Below are positions 15,808 to 25,120 of a stretch of DNA of 64,000 bases, piece by piece (the stretch's first letter is position 1; each line of letters starts with the position of its first letter). The notes under the pieces were generated by a model. That model saw nothing but the letters and a program-made list of their open reading frames with translations, did not search any database and was not told the origin of the DNA. Source of the stretch: an uncultured Bacilli bacterium (GTDB lineage: Bacteria; Bacillota_I; Bacilli_A; RF39; UBA660); assembly GCA_934098385.1 (NCBI GenBank), contig CAKOOJ010000003.1, forward strand, positions 62,001 through 126,000, given 5' to 3'. A program made the translations under genes and the position numbers.

Positions 15808-17028
15808 TTATTTACCTATAAAGTATTTTTTCTTTCCTTTTCTTATAATTAAATATTTGTTGTGTAAAAGTATATTATTATCAACAATTAAATTTTCATC
15901 ATTAATAATATTTCCATTTATTGTAATGCTATTATTCTTTAGGAATTCTCTTGCTTCTCTTTTTGATGTTGATATTTTATTATTTACTAGAGTATCTAAT
16001 ATAGTTTGATTTAATTCTATATTAAATGTTGGTACTCCTTTAAATGCATCTTCTATTTCATCTATTGTTAATTCATTTATTTTTCCTTTGAATAGACACT
16101 CACTTATTTTTAATGCTTTATTAAATTCTTCTTTACCATGTAAGAATGTTATTACTTCTTCTGCTAGTTTTTTTTGTGCTAATCTTAATTCTGGTTTTTT
16201 ATTATGTTCTCCTTCAATAGATTCTATTTCTTCTTTTGTTAAGAATGTTAATTTTTTTAGATAGTCTATTACACATAAATCACTTGAATTTATTAAGTAT
16301 TGGTATAATTCATAACTTGATGTTTTATTTTTATCAAGCCATAATGCATTACCTTCTGTTTTACCAAATTTAACTCCGTTTGCATCTAGTACTAGGGGCA
16401 TAGTCATTCCATAAAGTTCTGTATCTATTTTCTTTCTTGCAAGTTCTATTCCTGTTGTTATATTACCCCATTGGTCGCTTCCAGCAACTTCTAGTGTACA
16501 TCCTTTATCTTCATATAAATGAACAAAGTCTAATCCTTGTAATATTGTGTAAGCAAATTCACAGAATGTAATACCAGATTCTAATCTTCTACTTATTATA
16601 TCTTTATCTAACATATAATTAACGTTTATATATTTACCATAATCTCTTAAGAAATCTATTGTATTAATATTTTTAATCCAATCATAATTATTTACTACTT
16701 CAAAGCCAAATATTTCTTTTGCTTGTTTCGTTAACCCTAATACATTTTTTTCTACTTCTTCTTTTGTAATCATTTGTCTTTCTTTAGATGGTTTTGGATC
16801 TCCTATTAATCCAGTTGCTCCACCTACTAACAAAATTGGATGGTGACCATATTTAGCAAGTCTTGTTGCTATTAGAAAAGATGAGAAGTGTCCTATGTGC
16901 ATTGAATCTGCTGTAGGATCTGTTCCTATATAAAAAGTTAATTTTTCATTATTTAATTTATCTTCTAAATCTGGACTGCTTACATCCTTAATTAATCCTC
17001 TCCATTTTAAATCGTCATATAATTTCAT
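15808..17028 (-). CDS. tyrS: Tyrosyl-tRNA synthetase
   Basis: This class I synthetase charges tRNA-Tyr. The 406-residue protein has FYIGTDPTADSMHIGHF (HIGH motif near residue 45), the tyrosine pocket VAGSDQWGNI near residue 195, KFGKT as the KMSKS motif near residue 235, and a C-terminal S4 domain (STSKREAREFLKNNSITING). It lies 13 bases after a HAD hydrolase gene; both are downstream of a T-box that probably senses uncharged tRNA-Tyr. Confidence 0.97.
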   Translation of the reverse strand: MKLYDDLKWRGLIKDVSSPDLEDKLNNEKLTFYIGTDPTADSMHIGHFSSFLIATRLAKYGHHPILLVGGATGLIGDPKPSKERQMITKEEVEKNVLGLTKQAKEIFGFEVVNNYDWIKNINTIDFLRDYGKYINVNYMLDKDIISRRLESGITFCEFAYTILQGLDFVHLYEDKGCTLEVAGSDQWGNITTGIELARKKIDTELYGMTMPLVLDANGVKFGKTEGNALWLDKNKTSSYELYQYLINSSDLCVIDYLKKLTFLTKEEIESIEGEHNKKPELRLAQKKLAEEVITFLHGKEEFNKALKISECLFKGKINELTIDEIEDAFKGVPTFNIELNQTILDTLVNNKISTSKREAREFLKNNSITINGNIINDENLIVDNNILLHNKYLIIRKGKKKYFIGK

Positions 17029-17041
17029 AATATCCCTCTTC

Positions 17042-17662
17042 CTATAATATATTTAATAATTCATTTAAATTATTAATTTCATTTTCTTTATTATTTTTAC
17101 AATTTTTATTGTAATATATTGTTTTCATACCTAGTTTTTTAGGAACTTCTATATCACTATTTAAACTATCACCTATCATAACACATTCACTATATAAATT
17201 ATTTCCAATGGCTTTTTTAAATGCTTCTGGATTTGGTTTTTTTCCTGCTTCTAAACCATATACTTCTTTGAAATATTTGTTTATACTTACTTTTTCTAGT
17301 CTTTTATATTGTATATCTTTATACCAATTTGTAAGTGCAACTATTTCATATTTCTTATCTAGAAATTTTAGTATATTAATTGTATTATCATTTAATAATG
17401 TACTATGTTCACTATATATTTTTAAAAGACTATGTAAAGCATTTTCAGTATAAGTTATATTAAGTTTTTTTGAAATAAATTTTACTACATCTTCTTTTTT
17501 ATAATTTCCATTATTTTTATCGTATTCTTCAAATATATTATATATATCCGTTGGTTTAATATTCATTTTAGATATATTTATATATTCTTTATAAGTGTCT
17601 ATACAATCTTTATAAGTATCTAGTATTGTGTTATCAATATCAAAAATAATTCTTTTTATCAT
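17042..17662 (-). CDS. HAD-superfamily hydrolase
   Basis: The 206-residue enzyme has motif I DIDNTILDT near residue 7, motif II ALTNW near residue 105, a Lys in GKKPNPEAF (motif III), and motif IV MIGDSLNSD near residue 160, with a C1-type helical cap between. It is a phosphatase of YjjG/HAD-IA type with unknown substrate. The start is MIKRIIFDIDN (17660-17662) with AGGAG upstream; further upstream codons lie in the T-box. It is cotranscribed with tyrS. Confidence 0.88.
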   Translation of the reverse strand: MIKRIIFDIDNTILDTYKDCIDTYKEYINISKMNIKPTDIYNIFEEYDKNNGNYKKEDVVKFISKKLNITYTENALHSLLKIYSEHSTLLNDNTINILKFLDKKYEIVALTNWYKDIQYKRLEKVSINKYFKEVYGLEAGKKPNPEAFKKAIGNNLYSECVMIGDSLNSDIEVPKKLGMKTIYYNKNCKNNKENEINNLNELLNIL

Positions 17663-17675
17663 ATTTACTCCTAAA

Positions 17676-17803
17676 AAAACACCCATAAACTTAAGGGCGA
17701 AATTCCGCGGTACCACCTTAATTCTATGAATGTGTCATACTTTATTTATCTTAACGCGATGTAACGTTTTAACTCCAGGGTCGTAAATCCTTTCTTCGTT
17801 AAC
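17676..17803 (-). promoter_or_regulatory. T-box riboswitch, short form, probably tyrosine-specific
   Basis: The minus strand contains the T-box sequence AAGGTGGTACCGCGG (17705-17719) within an antiterminator TTAAGG...CCCTTAA. A terminator CGCCC/GGGTG with seven T follows (17676-17700). Stem I is formed by TTAACG and CGTTAA and encloses only about 40 bases, so the distal part of a normal Stem I is missing. A UAC followed by A at 17761-17763 is the likely Tyr specifier. It would switch on the HAD-tyrS operon when tRNA-Tyr is uncharged. Confidence 0.9.
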
Positions 17804-17809
17804 AATGTT

Positions 17810-17837
17810 ATTATACCATATTATATAATTTTGTAAA
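17810..17837 (-). promoter_or_regulatory. Promoter of the T-box/HAD/tyrS operon
   Basis: Minus strand: TTTACA (17832-17837), 16 bases, TATAAT (17810-17815). The predicted start near 17803 is just before T-box Stem I. Confidence 0.75.
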
Positions 17838-17840
17838 TAA

Positions 17841-18566
17841 TTAACTTTCCTTAATATTATTTATATACCAATTTATTTTATCAGTCCACGTTGTACTACT
17901 TGGAGCATACTTACTTTGCATTAGTTCTGCGGTTGTTAATCCTTTACTGTAATAATTATTAAATAGTATATTCAAATATCCATCTATACCTTCTTCTAAT
18001 GTATTATATTTTATAAATTTTCCTCCGCTTTTTAATCCACCAATATTATAATTATTTCTAACTAAGCTACTGCAAGTCCATTTACAACCAGTTTCATGTA
18101 ATACTATTGCAACTGCTAAGTATGGATCTAGTCCAGTTTTCTTTGTGTAATTTGCAAAATATATTCCTGTATTTGTTAGTGTTGATGATAAATTTTTATT
18201 TAATTTTTCTGTTAAAAGAGTTAATGTCAATCCATCATATACTATGTTTCCGTCATCATTAATAACTTCATTATTAATAACTGGTTCTACTTTTTCTGTT
18301 TCTTGAATTTTAGTAGTAGTTACTAATGTTGTAGTCGTTTTTGTAGTTGTTGTAGTTTCTGCTTCTGGTATAATCAATTCTTCTTCAACTTTTTTTACTA
18401 CATTGTATGAATTAGATTTTAATTTTACATCATTATATGCTAGATTATATTTTTCTTTGTTATTAAAATAGTTTTTGTAAAAGTATTTTCTTACTCCTAG
18501 AAAGCCAGATATACTTAACATTATACCTATTATAATAATAAAAAATTGTATATTTATTTTCTTCAT
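17841..18566 (-). CDS. Membrane-anchored glucosaminidase-like wall hydrolase
   Basis: After an N-terminal membrane helix (residues 5-25) comes a Thr-rich linker (TTTTTKTTTTLVTTTK near residue 75). A C-terminal domain of the endo-beta-N-acetylglucosaminidase/FlgJ type starts near residue 125: AVAIVLHETGCKW with the probable catalytic Glu, NNYNIGGLKSGGK, then EGIDGYLNILFNNYY. It would cut peptidoglycan glycan strands outside the membrane. The start is MKKINIQFF at 18564-18566; codons upstream are unlikely. It follows sipW closely. Confidence 0.8.
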   Translation of the reverse strand: MKKINIQFFIIIIGIMLSISGFLGVRKYFYKNYFNNKEKYNLAYNDVKLKSNSYNVVKKVEEELIIPEAETTTTTKTTTTLVTTTKIQETEKVEPVINNEVINDDGNIVYDGLTLTLLTEKLNKNLSSTLTNTGIYFANYTKKTGLDPYLAVAIVLHETGCKWTCSSLVRNNYNIGGLKSGGKFIKYNTLEEGIDGYLNILFNNYYSKGLTTAELMQSKYAPSSTTWTDKINWYINNIKES

Positions 18567-18613
18567 AATTATCACATTAAATATTATATCAAATAAAAAA
18601 AAGAAATACAAAT

Positions 18614-19330
18614 CTATTTCTTCCTATTATAATATCTTTTAACTGTGTTTAACCCATCTCTTATTTGATTTAAGTCATCTACATCTATTTCAGATTCTAT
18701 TTTTTTATTTATATAACTTAATCTCATAAATTTATTATTAAATGCTAATAATCTAAATAGTTTTATAAAGTCATATATTATTACGCCTAATGAAGGGATT
18801 AAAATTACTAATAACCACCCAAATTTATCTGCTATTAAAAATTGTACTCTACCTAATTGTGGTATTTTGAATAGTACTTTTCCTAGAACATCATTTATGT
18901 TTACTGTTGCTTGATCTGCTTTTAAGTTATTATCTCCTTTTGTTATATATGATTTTGTTCCATCTTCATTAGAAATTATATCTACTACTCTGTGTGTAAC
19001 AGTTAATCCTTTTGAAACGTTACTGTTTGATACAAATGTTATAATGTCTCCTTTTTTTATATCATTTTGGTTAAATACGTTTAAATCAACAACTACATCA
19101 TATACTTTTACATTTGGTTCCATACTGGGACTAATTATTGTATATAATCCAAATTTAGGTATATTGACTGTGGGATTTTTTTCGTACATTTTTAATGATA
19201 CAAAATAGTACGCGAAAAATAGTCCTAAAAATATTAGTACAACGATTATTGCATATGATAATAGTTTCATTGCTTTATTAATATAGTATCTAATTAATTT
19301 TCTACGTTCCCTTTTATTCATTTTTTTCAT
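18614..19330 (-). CDS. sipW: Signal peptidase I, SipW (ER) type
   Basis: The protein has a membrane helix near residues 22-46, the catalytic Ser in IISPSMEPNVKVYDVV near residue 73, and THRVVDI near residue 118. A His occupies the place where the bacterial P-type enzyme has Lys, which marks the ER/SipW type. A second helix lies near residue 170. SipW processes TasA-like secreted matrix proteins, and such a substrate is encoded just upstream at 19415-20254. Two larger surface proteins in this window have similar N-termini. Confidence 0.88.
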   Translation of the reverse strand: MKKMNKRERRKLIRYYINKAMKLLSYAIIVVLIFLGLFFAYYFVSLKMYEKNPTVNIPKFGLYTIISPSMEPNVKVYDVVVDLNVFNQNDIKKGDIITFVSNSNVSKGLTVTHRVVDIISNEDGTKSYITKGDNNLKADQATVNINDVLGKVLFKIPQLGRVQFLIADKFGWLLVILIPSLGVIIYDFIKLFRLLAFNNKFMRLSYINKKIESEIDVDDLNQIRDGLNTVKRYYNRKK

Positions 19331-19401
19331 CTTATCACCGGACTAGTTTCTATATTTATTATATATTATCATTTAAAATAATTCAATAATAAATTTCACA
19401 T

Positions 19402-19428
19402 AAAAAATAACTCACTATGGAGTTATTT
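19402..19428 (-). terminator. Terminator overlapping the end of the TasA-like gene
   Basis: Minus strand: AAATAACTC and GAGTTATTT pair around CATAGT, followed by T. The TAG stop of the gene is in the loop. Confidence 0.8.
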
Positions 19429-20254
19429 CATTAGATATTTCTGGTGAATCTGTTTCAAGTTCTATAGTTGCTTTAAATCTTTTTCCTTGATCTTCATTTT
19501 GTACATCACCAGTTTCATATAACCAAATTTCAAAATACCACTCATTTGCAGCTTCGTAGTTACCAATAACGGCATTTTCACTTATTTTAAGCATACATAC
19601 ACCATCGTCATCTGTTTTAGTACAATTTGCTATATCGCTTGTAACTGGTATTATTCCAACTTCTACAGTATTGTTTTCAGCTTGATCACCTATTGTTATT
19701 ATTTCTGAATCATTTAATAAACTATTATATTTAGTTTGATTAAATTTATTATATGTTAACAAATCAAATGATGATGCAATATTACCTAATACATTAGGCT
19801 TTTTATTTGTACCTTCTGCTTTAGAGTCTGTCATTTTTACTTCTTTTAAGAAATAAACTAAATTTGTTTTTTTGCTTCCTGCTCCAAAGAATTTACTTTC
19901 TAAGAATTCATTTTCTGTTATTTTTAAGTAAATATCATATGTTGTAGGAACAGACATATTTGCTCCACTTGTTAATTTAAATTGCATTCTGTTGTTTGTT
20001 AACAAATTCCCTTCCTCGTCATAAACTGCTGGTCTTCCAGGAATTGCACCTGTATAATCAATTTTATTTTTTGATGCAAATTCTACTATCATGTTTCCAG
20101 ATACTGTTACAACATCTCTTGGTACATCATTATATTTAACTGTTGCTGTAAAGTATGCAAATGTAGCTCCTATAACTGCTACTAATAAAGTTGCGATACC
20201 TATTATTGTTAATATAATCATTGAACCTTTACTATTTTTATTATTATTTTTCAT
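19415..20254 (-). CDS. TasA/camelysin-like secreted protein (SipW substrate)
   Basis: The 279-residue protein starts with a charged head (MKNNNKNSKGS), a hydrophobic helix and the diagnostic VIGATFAYFTATVKYND, the SipW cleavage region of the TasA/CalY family. Then come VVTVSGNMIVEFAS and a beta-rich domain with one CTKTDDDGVCMLK Cys pair near residue 225. TasA proteins polymerise into matrix fibres. Its neighbour SipW supports the assignment. GGAAGG precedes the ATG. Confidence 0.82.
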   Translation of the reverse strand: MKNNNKNSKGSMIILTIIGIATLLVAVIGATFAYFTATVKYNDVPRDVVTVSGNMIVEFASKNKIDYTGAIPGRPAVYDEEGNLLTNNRMQFKLTSGANMSVPTTYDIYLKITENEFLESKFFGAGSKKTNLVYFLKEVKMTDSKAEGTNKKPNVLGNIASSFDLLTYNKFNQTKYNSLLNDSEIITIGDQAENNTVEVGIIPVTSDIANCTKTDDDGVCMLKISENAVIGNYEAANEWYFEIWLYETGDVQNEDQGKRFKATIELETDSPEISNEITP

Positions 20255-20481
20255 AACTACCTTCCTTTACTATAAAAATAGTATCATAAAAAATATTAAA
20301 TTTCAACAAAAAAAGTATAATTTTTATCATTATACTTTTGGTATATTTATGGAAAAAGGAACAAAAAATAGTGTGAGTTTAAGTTTAATATATTTTAACG
20401 AACAAACGACAAAGTTCAAATAGTAAAAATAACAAAAAATTCCTTTTTCCGATTTAATATTATTATAGTAGTGTGAATTTT

Positions 20482-21858
20482 TTATGAAATTTTAGTGATT
20501 TCAAAATAAAATGTAGTTCCTTTGCCTATTTCACTTTTTACACCATATTTGAAATTATGCTTATCTAAAATATTTTTTACAATTGATAAACCAACTCCAG
20601 TACCCACTTTATTTCTTTTATGATTTTTTTCATTCTTATAATATTTATCCCATATTATATTTAACTCTTCTTTTTTAATTCCTTTACCTGTATCTATTAT
20701 ATTTACTAGATAAGTCTTTTTTTGTTCTATAACTTCTATTGTAACTGTTAAATCATCTCCCGTATAATTAATTGCATTATTTATTAAGTTGTATATTACT
20801 TGACTTATTTTATTAATATCCCCTTTTACTATTGCTTTTTTAGGCATTTTTAATATAAAATTATAGTTTTCTGTTTCTTTTATAATGTTATATTTTTTTA
20901 TTATATCGTTTATTAATTCTACTAAATCAAATTCTTTTAAATCTAATGTTTCTTTATTTGCTTCTAATTTACTTAGGTTCAATATGTCATTTACTAGGAT
21001 AGTCAATCTGTCTGTTTCATCAATTATTATATTTAAATTTTCATTTCTTTTTTCTTCATTATCTTTATTTATATCTCTTATCATTTCTGCATAAGCTTTA
21101 ATCATTGTAAGCGGAGTTTTTAAATCATGGCTAACGTTAGCGAGTAGATCACGTCTTAATTCATCTGTTTTATTTATTTCATGGCTTGCATAAATAAGTG
21201 AATCTCTTAAATCGTCTATTTCTTTTATCTTGCTTTCTGGAATATTTAATTCTCTATTACCTGTTGCTAACTTTTTTGCTTCTTTTGTAATATTTATTAT
21301 TGGTTTGTTTAACATTTTAGAGATTATAGTTGATACTATGATAGAAAGTAGTAATACTATAAGTGTGATATATATAAGTTGGTTTCTTAATACGCTTGTA
21401 GTACTATCAACATCTTCTAAATTAGTATTTAATATTATATATTCATTGTCATTAAGTTTTAAATTATATAGTATACTTTTTGCATCATTGGTGGGATTGT
21501 TTATTTTTATTATTTCTTTATAATTATTTTTTTCTATAAAATTATTGATTATATTTATGACACTTTTACTTTTTGAATTAAGTATACAATTATTATTTAA
21601 TCCGTTAAATACATATACATCATTATCTGTTAAATATTCTATACATATATTATTTTTATACGCAATTGCTTCTATTTCATCTATTGTATGTGTATTTTTT
21701 GTTAGTTTAAAAACTACTTTATTTAAGTTACTTATTTGATACCGTTCGTAAAATAATGTTAAAAATAGTATTTGGCTAGCCCACATTATTAAAAGTATTA
21801 TACTTGAAAATATTATTAGACATTTTAATGTTTGATTTTGTATGTTACTCTTTTTCAT
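20482..21858 (-). CDS. Membrane sensor histidine kinase
   Basis: The 458-residue kinase has two membrane helices (about 12-34 and 160-182) flanking a 125-residue outside sensor, then a HAMP domain. The phosphorylated His is in LANVSHDLKTPLTMIKAYAE near residue 242, and the ATP-binding boxes are N (NLINNAINYTG), G1 (DTGKGI) and G2 (GTGVGLSIVKNIL). Its start overlaps the end of the response regulator gene by 14 bases, so the two form a two-component operon. The signal is unknown. Confidence 0.93.
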   Translation of the reverse strand: MKKSNIQNQTLKCLIIFSSIILLIMWASQILFLTLFYERYQISNLNKVVFKLTKNTHTIDEIEAIAYKNNICIEYLTDNDVYVFNGLNNNCILNSKSKSVINIINNFIEKNNYKEIIKINNPTNDAKSILYNLKLNDNEYIILNTNLEDVDSTTSVLRNQLIYITLIVLLLSIIVSTIISKMLNKPIINITKEAKKLATGNRELNIPESKIKEIDDLRDSLIYASHEINKTDELRRDLLANVSHDLKTPLTMIKAYAEMIRDINKDNEEKRNENLNIIIDETDRLTILVNDILNLSKLEANKETLDLKEFDLVELINDIIKKYNIIKETENYNFILKMPKKAIVKGDINKISQVIYNLINNAINYTGDDLTVTIEVIEQKKTYLVNIIDTGKGIKKEELNIIWDKYYKNEKNHKRNKVGTGVGLSIVKNILDKHNFKYGVKSEIGKGTTFYFEITKIS

Positions 21859-22510
21859 AAACGAATTTATATCCTACTCCTCGTACTGTTTTTATTGAGT
21901 TTTTATATTTTCCTAATTTTACTCTTAATAATTTAATATGTGCATCAATGGTTCTATCTTCTGCCTCATATGTGTATCCCCATATTTTATCTATTATCAT
22001 TTCTCTAGTAAATACTATATTTTCATTTTTTAAAAATAGTGTTAATAAGTCAAATTGAGTATGAGTTAATTCCACTTCGTTGTTATCTATATAAGCTGTT
22101 CTTGATAGTTCATCTAATTTTATATTACCTACTATAATTATTTTTGTATGTTTGTTATTTCTCTTTGTTACTGCTTTTATTCTTGCAATTAATTCTTTTG
22201 GGCTAAATGGTTTGGTTACGTAATCATCTATTCCAAGATCAAATCCAGATAATTTATCAAATTCCTCTGTTCTTGCACTTAAAACGATTATTTTAGCATC
22301 ACTTATTTTTTTTATTTCTTTAATAGCACTATAACCATCTAATTTAGGCATCATAATATCCATAAGTATACAATCATAATTATTGTTTTTTACTAACTCA
22401 ATTGCATCAGCTCCATCACTTGCTTCATCGTATGTATAGTTTTCTAATTTTAAATATTCTTTTATTACATTTCTTATAAGTATTTCATCATCAACAATTA
22501 ATATATGCAT
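21845..22510 (-). CDS. OmpR/PhoB-family response regulator
   Basis: A receiver domain (acceptor Asp in DCILMDIMMPKLDGY near residue 51; K in DYVTKPFSPKEL near residue 101) is joined to a winged-helix DNA-binding domain with ELTHTQFDLLTLFLKNEN and EDRTIDAHIKLLRVKLG. It is transcribed before its partner histidine kinase. Targets cannot be told from the sequence. Confidence 0.95.
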   Translation of the reverse strand: MHILIVDDEILIRNVIKEYLKLENYTYDEASDGADAIELVKNNNYDCILMDIMMPKLDGYSAIKEIKKISDAKIIVLSARTEEFDKLSGFDLGIDDYVTKPFSPKELIARIKAVTKRNNKHTKIIIVGNIKLDELSRTAYIDNNEVELTHTQFDLLTLFLKNENIVFTREMIIDKIWGYTYEAEDRTIDAHIKLLRVKLGKYKNSIKTVRGVGYKFVYEKE

Positions 22511-22573
22511 AGTATCACTCCTCGAACATTATTATACTATAAAATAAATGTGAATTTAATATGAAAAAAAGAA

Positions 22574-23290
22574 CTAATCAAGTTCTACGTTATGATATAT
22601 TTCTGTTACATCTTCAATATCATCTAACATATTATAAAGTTTTAAGAATAATTCTTTATCTTCACCTTCTAATTTTATTTTTTCTTTAGGATACATTCCT
22701 ACTTCATCTATTTCATAATCTATATTTGGTATAAATGATTCTAAAGTATCCTTGATTTTATGAATGTCTGTAGGATTGCATGTAACTACTAATAATTCAT
22801 CTTCATTTTCTAAATCGATTATCTCTATTCCTTCATCTAATAATTTTTCAAATACTTCATCATAATTATCATATTTAAAACCAATTACTCCTAAGTAATC
22901 ATAGTTATAGCTTACACTATTTGTTACTCCTAAACTTTTATTTACTTTATTAAATGCTGCTCTTACAAATCCTACTGTTCTATTAACATTATCTGTAAGT
23001 GTTTTTATTATAAGTGTACTTGCGCCTGGACCAAATCCTTCATATATTACAGTTTCATAATTATCTTGACCTGCTCCTTTTGCTTTATCTATAGCTCTAT
23101 TAATTATATCGCTTGGAACTTGACTTTTTTTAGCTTTTTCTACAATTCTTTTTAAGTGTATATTACTTTCTAATTCCGGATTACCTTTTGCTGCTAAATA
23201 TATTTCTTTTGCAAATGTACTATATAATTTGGCTTTTGCTGCACCAGTTTTTTGTATACTTGCTTTTCTAACTTCATATGCTCTTCCCAT
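22574..23290 (-). CDS. yebC: YebC/PmpR-family protein
   Basis: The protein starts MGRAYEVRKASIQKTGAAKA, the hallmark of the YebC/TACO1 family. GNPELESNIHLKRIVEKAKK and YEGFGPGASTLIIK follow, and the length (238 residues) is normal. Members act as transcription regulators or help ribosomes pass proline-rich stretches. The start chosen (ATG at 23288-23290) follows AGAGGTG and fits the family N-terminus. Confidence 0.95.
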   Translation of the reverse strand: MGRAYEVRKASIQKTGAAKAKLYSTFAKEIYLAAKGNPELESNIHLKRIVEKAKKSQVPSDIINRAIDKAKGAGQDNYETVIYEGFGPGASTLIIKTLTDNVNRTVGFVRAAFNKVNKSLGVTNSVSYNYDYLGVIGFKYDNYDEVFEKLLDEGIEIIDLENEDELLVVTCNPTDIHKIKDTLESFIPNIDYEIDEVGMYPKEKIKLEGEDKELFLKLYNMLDDIEDVTEIYHNVELD

Positions 23291-23333
23291 ATAAAACACC
23301 TCTTCTTAATTATATATTTTTTAATACTTTTTC

Positions 23334-23810
23334 TCAATCATATTTTATTTGTTTTTTTAACGATTTTTGATTTTTTAATAGTTCTAATATACTTTTTAAA
23401 TAATTAAAATACTTTTTTCTATTTACCAAGTCTTTTAAATAGAAATTTTTTATCATGTTCTTAAATTTAAAATATTCATAACTATGAAAATATTGTGTAA
23501 CTAATTCTTCATTGTTTACTTTTATTGGTTTGTTACAATTACTATTTGTTATTAATATTGAACCTTTCTTATTTATTATTTTTTGTAAGTTTTCTTTATT
23601 TTTTAATTTATATGTATGTAGAACTGTATCATTTACTTTATAATATACATTACAATCATAGATAGGTATGTTGTATCTTATATCTATATATCCAAATGGA
23701 ACTTTTTTTGCTACTACTTTTGTTCTATATGGAATGGCACTTGTAATAAATGAACTTTGTACTGTTCTATTATTTATAGCTATGACATCTATATAATAAT
23801 AATTATTCAT
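23334..23810 (-). CDS. Hypothetical soluble protein, 158 residues
   Basis: I do not recognise this protein. It has a beta-rich first half (YYYIDVIAINNRTVQSSFI, then VPFGYIDIRYNIPIYDCNVY), a middle stretch GSILITNSNCNKPIKVNNEE, and a Lys-rich helical C-terminus. There is no signal peptide or membrane segment. It has its own good promoter at 23842-23870 and lies between a protease gene and yebC. Confidence 0.65.
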   Translation of the reverse strand: MNNYYYIDVIAINNRTVQSSFITSAIPYRTKVVAKKVPFGYIDIRYNIPIYDCNVYYKVNDTVLHTYKLKNKENLQKIINKKGSILITNSNCNKPIKVNNEELVTQYFHSYEYFKFKNMIKNFYLKDLVNRKKYFNYLKSILELLKNQKSLKKQIKYD

Positions 23811-23841
23811 GATAAATCACTTCTTTTCTCAATATTTAATT

Positions 23842-23870
23842 ATTATAATAAGTGATTAGTTAATTTTCAA
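23842..23870 (-). promoter_or_regulatory. Promoter of the hypothetical gene at 23334-23810
   Basis: Minus strand: TTGAAA (23865-23870), 17 bases, TATAAT (23842-23847), about 30 bases before the start codon. Confidence 0.75.
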
Positions 23871-23877
23871 GTATTTT

Positions 23878-25068
23878 TTATTCAGATAATACTTTTATTG
23901 CTTCATTTAATTGATTATCATTTTCTTCTACTGGATTATTTTTATATTCTTCACTTAATTCTATATTTATATCTGGAGTTATTCCAATTTCATCGATACA
24001 TTTTCCGTTTGGCATATACCATTTTGCAGATGTGTATTTTATCATGGTTCCGTCTTCTAATGCTCCCGTATTCTGAACTTTTCCTTTACCAAAAGTTTTT
24101 GTACCAATTATTTTTGCTCCATAGCTATATTTTAATGCTCCTGCTAATATTTCACTTGCACTGGCACTATTTCCATTTACTAATACTACTATGGGATAAT
24201 TTCTTTTCGTTTCTGTTTCATCCTTATATTTTGTTTCACTTTTTTTAGATTTTATACTATACATTAATTTATTTTTTTCTAGAAATAATTCGATTATATT
24301 TGTACAACTATTTAAATATCCTCCTGTATTATTTCTTACATCTATTATTAGTGAGTCTATACCATCTTTTTCCATATTTAATAAATTTGTTTCAACTTGT
24401 GTATCTAGTGTATTTGAAAATGTTTTTAGGTATAGGTATCCTATTTTTTTACCATTTATTTCTTTTATACTACTTGTTATTGCTGGTACTATTAATGTTT
24501 TTCTTTCTAGATCAAAAGAAAGTTCAGCTCCATTTCTTAGTACTATTATATTTATTTTTGCGTCTTTACTATTTTTTATAATATTTGAAGCTTCTTCAGT
24601 TGTTAATCCTTCTACACTAGTACCATTTATGTTTTTAATTATATCATTCGTTTCTATCCCAACATTTTTTGCTGGCGAGTTATCTAGAACATTGTATACA
24701 TAGATTTGATTTTGTTCATTTGTACTTATAGTAACACCTATTCCTTCATAAGTACCTTCTAGTTTATCATTTAATGCATCCGTTGCATCTTCATTCATAT
24801 AAATTGTATAGTCATCTCCTGCATAACTCATCATACCATTTATTGCAGCATCAATTAATTTATTTTCGTCTAAATCTTCATAATATTCATCTAGTAATTT
24901 ATTATATGTACTAATAAATTCATTTACATATTTATTATTTGTTGTTGTTACTTTTCCTGTATTATGTAAACGACTATATACTAAAGAACCACCTATTATA
25001 AACGTTATAATACTTGGTATCAATACTAATAAAGATAGTTGTATGTAATTTATTTTAATCTTTTTCAT
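23878..25068 (-). CDS. C-terminal processing peptidase, S41 family (CtpA-like)
   Basis: A signal/membrane anchor (residues 8-32) precedes an N-terminal helical region with NKLIDAAINGMMSYAGDDYT. A PDZ domain follows near residues 95-175 (GTYEGIGVTIS, then VGIETNDIIKNINGTSV), and then the S41 protease with Ser in VNGNSASASEILAGALK and Lys in GTKTFGKGKVQ. Such proteases trim exported proteins and, in spore formers, SpoIVFA. Length 396 fits the family. Confidence 0.93.
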   Translation of the reverse strand: MKKIKINYIQLSLLVLIPSIITFIIGGSLVYSRLHNTGKVTTTNNKYVNEFISTYNKLLDEYYEDLDENKLIDAAINGMMSYAGDDYTIYMNEDATDALNDKLEGTYEGIGVTISTNEQNQIYVYNVLDNSPAKNVGIETNDIIKNINGTSVEGLTTEEASNIIKNSKDAKINIIVLRNGAELSFDLERKTLIVPAITSSIKEINGKKIGYLYLKTFSNTLDTQVETNLLNMEKDGIDSLIIDVRNNTGGYLNSCTNIIELFLEKNKLMYSIKSKKSETKYKDETETKRNYPIVVLVNGNSASASEILAGALKYSYGAKIIGTKTFGKGKVQNTGALEDGTMIKYTSAKWYMPNGKCIDEIGITPDINIELSEEYKNNPVEENDNQLNEAIKVLSE

Positions 25069-25094
25069 ACTTTATATTTTAGCATAAAACAGCA

Positions 25095-25120
25095 TTAAAA
25101 AAAAGATGATTGTTCATCTA
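25095..25120 (-). terminator. Terminator after the membrane protein at 25118-25618
   Basis: Minus strand: AGATGA-ACAA-TCATCT then eight T. The stop codon TAG directly abuts the 5' arm. Confidence 0.8.
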
